Source: an uncultured Solirubrobacteraceae bacterium (GTDB lineage: Bacteria > Actinomycetota > Thermoleophilia > Solirubrobacterales > Solirubrobacteraceae). Taken from it: 6,988 bases of DNA. The notes below the pieces were generated by a model. It saw only the letters and a list, made by a program, of their open reading frames with translations. It was not told the DNA's origin and made no database searches. Positions within the stretch are counted from its first letter, which is position 1. Every line of letters starts with the position of its first letter. The stretch is from assembly GCA_955652345.1 (NCBI GenBank), contig CATPBV010000008.1, positions 1 through 6,988 of the forward strand. Reading direction: 5' to 3'. Below are positions 6,253 to 6,988 of the stretch, piece by piece. A program made the translations under genes and the position numbers.

Positions 6253-6986
6253 GCCTTGCCTTCCTCCAGGCTGGTGGACTGACGGCGGTGGCGGGCACGC
6301 CGATGGAGCACGCCGCGCGCGAGGCCGGCGCCCACTTCGAGGTGCGCGACGGTTGGAACGTCGCCGTCTCGTACGAGTCGCCGAACGCCGAGGCACTGGC
6401 CTGCGTCGAGCGCGCCGGCTGGGCCGACGTGTCCCATCTCGGGAAGCTCGAGATCCAGGCGAGCGAGCACGATTTGGCGGCGATCGCCGCCGCGGCGGCC
6501 GACGGCGCCCAGCTCGAGCTCGGCACGGCAACCCGCGCGGCCGGAGCATGGTGGTGTCCGCTGACCCGGGGCCGGATGCTCGTGATCTGCGAGCCAGGCG
6601 AGCTGGCGGGGCTCCGGGGCGCTGTGCTCGAAGCGAGCGCGCGGGCAACCGCGCCGGTGTCGGTGGTCGACGTCAGCACCGTGTTCGCGGCGATGACGCT
6701 GATCGGGCCGCTCGCGCGCGAGGTGTTCGCCCGGTTCTGCGCCGCCGATCTGCGGCCGGCCGCGACCCCGGTGTGCGGTCTGCGCCCCGGGTCGATCGCC
6801 CGCCAGCCCGGAGTGATCCTGCGCGAGGAAGAGGACCGTTTCCTGTTTCTGTTCGGGTGGGCGATCGGGCACTACATGTGGACGCAGGTCGCGGACGCCG
6901 GCGCGCACCTGGCCGGCAGGCCGGTCGGCCTCGACGCGCTCGCAGCGCTTCCGCAGCCTGCACAGGAGGCGGCGTCTCGTGCTTGA
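6249..6986 (+). CDS. soxG: Sarcosine oxidase gamma subunit-like protein (SoxG, GcvT-like fold)
   Basis: A 245-residue protein, somewhat longer than the roughly 200 residues usual for SoxG. It starts with GTG overlapping the soxA stop (GTGA) and has a strong ribosome site. The gamma subunit is a structural partner with a GcvT-like fold in the sarcosine oxidase heterotetramer. Seen: GWNVAVSYESPNAEAL (35-50) and ADVSHLGKLEI (59-69), which parallels IDVSTLGKLLV in the GcvT part of SoxA; then VFAAMTLIGPLAREVFARFCAADLRP (145-170) and a C-terminal block FLFLFGWAIGHYMWTQVADAGAHLAGRPVGLDAL (198-231). The GxGYE folate signature of active GcvT proteins is absent, so it is probably not a transferase itself. 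Position directly after soxA in a soxDAG run strongly supports the call. It could alternatively be the D subunit of an N-methylglutamate dehydrogenase. Confidence 0.82.
   Translation: MSLAFLQAGGLTAVAGTPMEHAAREAGAHFEVRDGWNVAVSYESPNAEALACVERAGWADVSHLGKLEIQASEHDLAAIAAAAADGAQLELGTATRAAGAWWCPLTRGRMLVICEPGELAGLRGAVLEASARATAPVSVVDVSTVFAAMTLIGPLAREVFARFCAADLRPAATPVCGLRPGSIARQPGVILREEEDRFLFLFGWAIGHYMWTQVADAGAHLAGRPVGLDALAALPQPAQEAASRA
6964..6969 (+). promoter_or_regulatory. Ribosome binding site for the next overlapping gene
   Basis: A perfect AGGAGG inside the end of soxG, 9 bases before a GTG at 6979. A strong site so close to the soxG stop has no purpose for soxG and points to a further gene in the same operon. 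Confidence 0.55.
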
Positions 6987-6988
6987 CA
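6979..6988 (+). CDS. Start of a further operon gene (only three codons in the window)
   Basis: GTG at 6979 opens a frame reading Met-Leu-Asp before the right edge. It overlaps the last 8 bases of soxG and is preceded by AGGAGG at good spacing. The product cannot be told. In related clusters, soxB, folate enzymes (folD, purU, glyA) or amine-conversion genes follow; which one applies here is unknown. Confidence 0.4.

Noticed and set aside
4234..6648. An 804-codon open frame on the minus strand
   Set aside because: It is antisense to soxA and soxG, very Arg/Pro/Ala/His-rich with no recognisable motif, and is the usual long open shadow of high-GC coding DNA.
1..6988. CRISPR array, tRNA, rRNA, insertion sequence or attachment-site repeats
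   Set aside because: No regularly spaced repeats, no cloverleaf-like segment, no transposase-like protein and no terminal repeats were seen on reading both strands.

Overview
The window is high-GC DNA with tightly packed genes, 4-base stop/start overlaps (ATGA, GTGA), some GTG starts and Ala/Arg/Glu-rich proteins. This suggests a high-GC bacterium, most likely an actinomycete (a soil Thermoleophilia/Solirubrobacterales-like lineage would fit). Taxonomy is inferred from style only, because no rRNA or other marker gene is present.

Left part (1-1677): a divergent pair. On the minus strand, running off the left edge, is the N-terminal half of a class V PLP aminotransferase of the alanine/serine-glyoxylate type. 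On the plus strand is a complete HpcH/HpaI-family malyl-CoA lyase-like enzyme. They share a 156-base intergenic region of lower GC content. Both enzymes have glyoxylate as a probable substrate or product.

Middle (1687-3113): a minus-strand pair made of a LysR-family regulator and, 23 bases downstream of it, a 148-residue protein of unknown function. The protein's gene converges on the lyase gene with only 9 bases between the stops. The lysR-soxD intergenic region (3030-3115) carries nested perfect inverted repeats and a candidate promoter, so this is probably where the LysR protein controls the genes to its right.

Right part (3116-6988): an operon-like run of sarcosine-oxidase-type genes in the order soxD, soxA, soxG, each overlapping the next by 4 bases. 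The start of a further overlapping gene lies at the right edge. The FAD/substrate subunit (soxB) is not in the window, although in the classical order it directly precedes soxD. The soxA product is the most unusual item. It has the usual ferredoxin-like, FAD/NAD-oxidoreductase and GcvT folate domains, but it keeps two complete cysteine sets of the [2Fe-2S] type, while the structurally characterised heterotetrameric sarcosine oxidase has no Fe-S cluster. This suggests an electron-transferring N-methyl-amino-acid dehydrogenase rather than an O2-reducing oxidase.

Together the genes suggest demethylation of an N-methylated amine or amino acid (sarcosine, N-methylglutamate or similar). The methyl group would pass to tetrahydrofolate, and C2/C1 units would be handled by glyoxylate enzymes in a serine-cycle-like way. 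The link between the left and right halves is inference from proximity. No mobile element, CRISPR array, tRNA or rRNA was seen.
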